This document shows positions 5,822 to 6,656 of a stretch of 6,656 bases of DNA, piece by piece; position 1 is the stretch's first letter; each line of letters starts with the position of its first letter. The notes beneath the pieces were generated by a model that saw nothing but the letters and a program-made list of their open reading frames with translations, ran no database searches and was not told the origin of the DNA. This DNA comes from Clostridiales bacterium UBA4959 (lineage in GTDB: Bacteria; Bacillota; Clostridia; Oscillospirales; CAG-272), in NCBI GenBank assembly GCA_002397345.1, contig DHAH01000090.1, forward strand, positions 15,936 to 22,591, given 5' to 3'. The translations under genes and the position numbers were made by a program.

Positions 5822-6163
5822 CTAATCCTCCAATGGGTAGATTTTCGCGACGTCGATCGCGATGTGATGGTAGCCGGTGGTATCCTCGCGGGCGATATAC
5901 AGCCGCTGGGTTACCGTAAAACTTGCCCGCAGCAGCGCCGATTCGAGCGCTTTTTTGGTTTGCAGGTAGTTATTTTTGCTGTAAAGCGAAACCCTGACTT
6001 CCTGCGTCTCAATGCCTGGCATGTCGCCAGAGAAAAGCCCGTATGTGTCGCCGAGCGGCGTCAGCACGCAGTATGTGTCGGGTGCTTCAGCCGAAAACAC
6101 GCCCGTTTCGACCGGCAGCCCGAGTCCCGTGACAAGCGCAGCGGTTTCCTCAAGGATATTCAT
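5822..6163 (-). CDS. Probable tail terminator / tail completion protein
   Basis: The 113-residue product begins MNILEETAALVTGLGLPVET. It has a TYCVLTPLGD strand, a IETQEVRVSLYSKNNYLQTK stretch, a central KALESALLRA helix and a C-terminal YHHIAIDVAKIYPLE strand. A small alpha/beta protein with this order of elements, placed between the HK97 gp10-like gene and the major tail gene, fits the tail terminators (DUF3168, lambda gpU or SPP1 gp17 type), which cap the tube and join it to the head. I base the role mainly on position, size and the strand-helix-strand layout; there is no diagnostic motif I can name. Its ATG overlaps the upstream stop as ATGA (6160-6163), and three bases separate its TAG from the major tail start. 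Both suggest coupled translation. Confidence 0.72.
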   Translation of the reverse strand: MNILEETAALVTGLGLPVETGVFSAEAPDTYCVLTPLGDTYGLFSGDMPGIETQEVRVSLYSKNNYLQTKKALESALLRASFTVTQRLYIAREDTTGYHHIAIDVAKIYPLED

Positions 6164-6582
6164 ACGCCGCCAAGCTCCTCGTCGAGTTTACGCTTCATCG
6201 CCTCGATGCAGGACGCGCGCGAAGCCGACTTCGCCGGCTGTAAAAATGGTCGCGGCGGCTGTCCGTGCTTGCCATATTCGATAATATTTGCGACCATGGC
6301 GTTCGAGGAGCCGTCGCGCCTCGGCTCATCAAAGCCGACCTTCACATTGAAATTGCCGTCCCTGTCCATCCGCGCCGGCGACAGACCGAGCGCGTCCGCG
6401 AGCTCGCCGGTGGCGTCGGGTGAAAGCACCGCCTGAAGATTTCCTCGCACCTTTTCGAGCACCACCTCTCCGCCGGCTTCGAGCACCTTTGGAATTATCT
6501 CATCTGTATGCTGTTCAAGGCGCGATATTTTATTTAGAAAGTCTTCGGGCAGCTTGAAATTCGCGCTTTCCGTAACAATCAC
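6160..6582 (-). CDS. HK97 gp10-like neck/tail protein
   Basis: The 140-residue product opens with MIVTESANFKLPEDFLNKIS, followed by a charged helix (EIIPKVLEAGGEVVLEKVRG). It contains the family hallmark IIEYGKHGQPPRPFLQPAKS (about residues 100-119), a Y-G turn followed by a P-R-P-F-L-x-P motif, and ends in an EAMKRKLDEEL helix. HK97 gp10-like proteins lie in the head-tail joining or tail-completion block and are needed for tail attachment or maturation; the exact structural role differs among phages. The start is a GTG at 6582-6580 that overlaps the stop of the upstream gene as GTGA, so reinitiation is likely. An in-frame stop lies just upstream, and the only other near start would be a rare ATT. 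The order gp10-like, terminator, major tail is the standard one. Confidence 0.9.
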   Translation of the reverse strand: MIVTESANFKLPEDFLNKISRLEQHTDEIIPKVLEAGGEVVLEKVRGNLQAVLSPDATGELADALGLSPARMDRDGNFNVKVGFDEPRRDGSSNAMVANIIEYGKHGQPPRPFLQPAKSASRASCIEAMKRKLDEELGGV

Positions 6583-6656
6583 CCCTTCGACGGCCGGATA
6601 AGCTCCGCCAATATCTCAACATACATCCCGCGTCCGCGCACATCCTCCGCGCTGGT
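6579..6656 (-). CDS. C-terminal end of an upstream connector-type gene (partial)
   Basis: Reading the minus strand from the right edge gives 25 codons and a TGA (6579-6581): TSAEDVRGRGMYVEILAELI then RPSKG. The stop overlaps the GTG start of the gp10-like gene, the same coupling seen at the next junction, so this is very likely a real gene end. Genes directly before gp10-like proteins usually encode head-closure or head-tail connector proteins. That is an inference from position only; the fragment is too short to identify. Confidence 0.6.
   Translation of the reverse strand, partial: TSAEDVRGRGMYVEILAELIRPSKG

Overview
The window is part of the late morphogenesis operon of a long-tailed (siphovirus-type) temperate phage, read on the minus strand, with one unrelated gene inserted on the plus strand. 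The phage genes are GC-rich and tightly packed. Their families (phi13-type major tail protein, HK97 gp10-like protein, Sipho_tail/Dit protein, ReqiPepy6 Gp37-like protein) are typical of phages and prophages of Firmicutes. A GC-rich Clostridia-type host is my best inference, but no host gene or integration site is present to prove it.

Read in the direction of transcription (right to left), the layout is as follows. First come the last 25 codons of an upstream gene, probably a connector-type protein (6579-6656). Then follow an HK97 gp10-like neck protein (6160-6582), a probable tail terminator (5822-6163) and the major tail tube protein (5228-5818). Next is a tail assembly chaperone of the lambda G/GT type (4807-5199). 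Its extension lies in the -1 frame (4607-4822) and is reached through an A AAA AAC slippery heptamer at 4822-4828. After an interruption come the tape measure protein (1545-3737), the distal tail protein Dit (691-1542) and the N-terminal 229 residues of a ReqiPepy6 Gp37-like tail-tip protein, cut by the window edge (1-689). Most junctions are overlaps or gaps of a few bases, consistent with one polycistronic, translationally coupled unit.

The interruption lies between the chaperone extension and the tape measure gene. It is an AT-rich segment of about 0.85 kb (roughly 30% GC by spot count, against about 60% in the flanks). It carries a single plus-strand gene with a perfect-consensus vegetative promoter (TTGACA, 17 bp, TATAAT). 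The 254-residue product has an N-terminal TIR domain with a conserved glutamate at the expected catalytic position. Its C-terminal region of about 115 residues I do not recognise. The layout is that of a phage 'moron': a self-transcribed cargo gene placed in a structural operon without breaking either neighbour. Known bacterial TIR proteins are often NAD+-consuming or nucleotide-signal-producing anti-phage effectors, so a role in defence or superinfection exclusion is the leading inference. It is the most interesting item in the window.

No tRNA, rRNA, CRISPR array, transposase, integrase or attachment site was seen.
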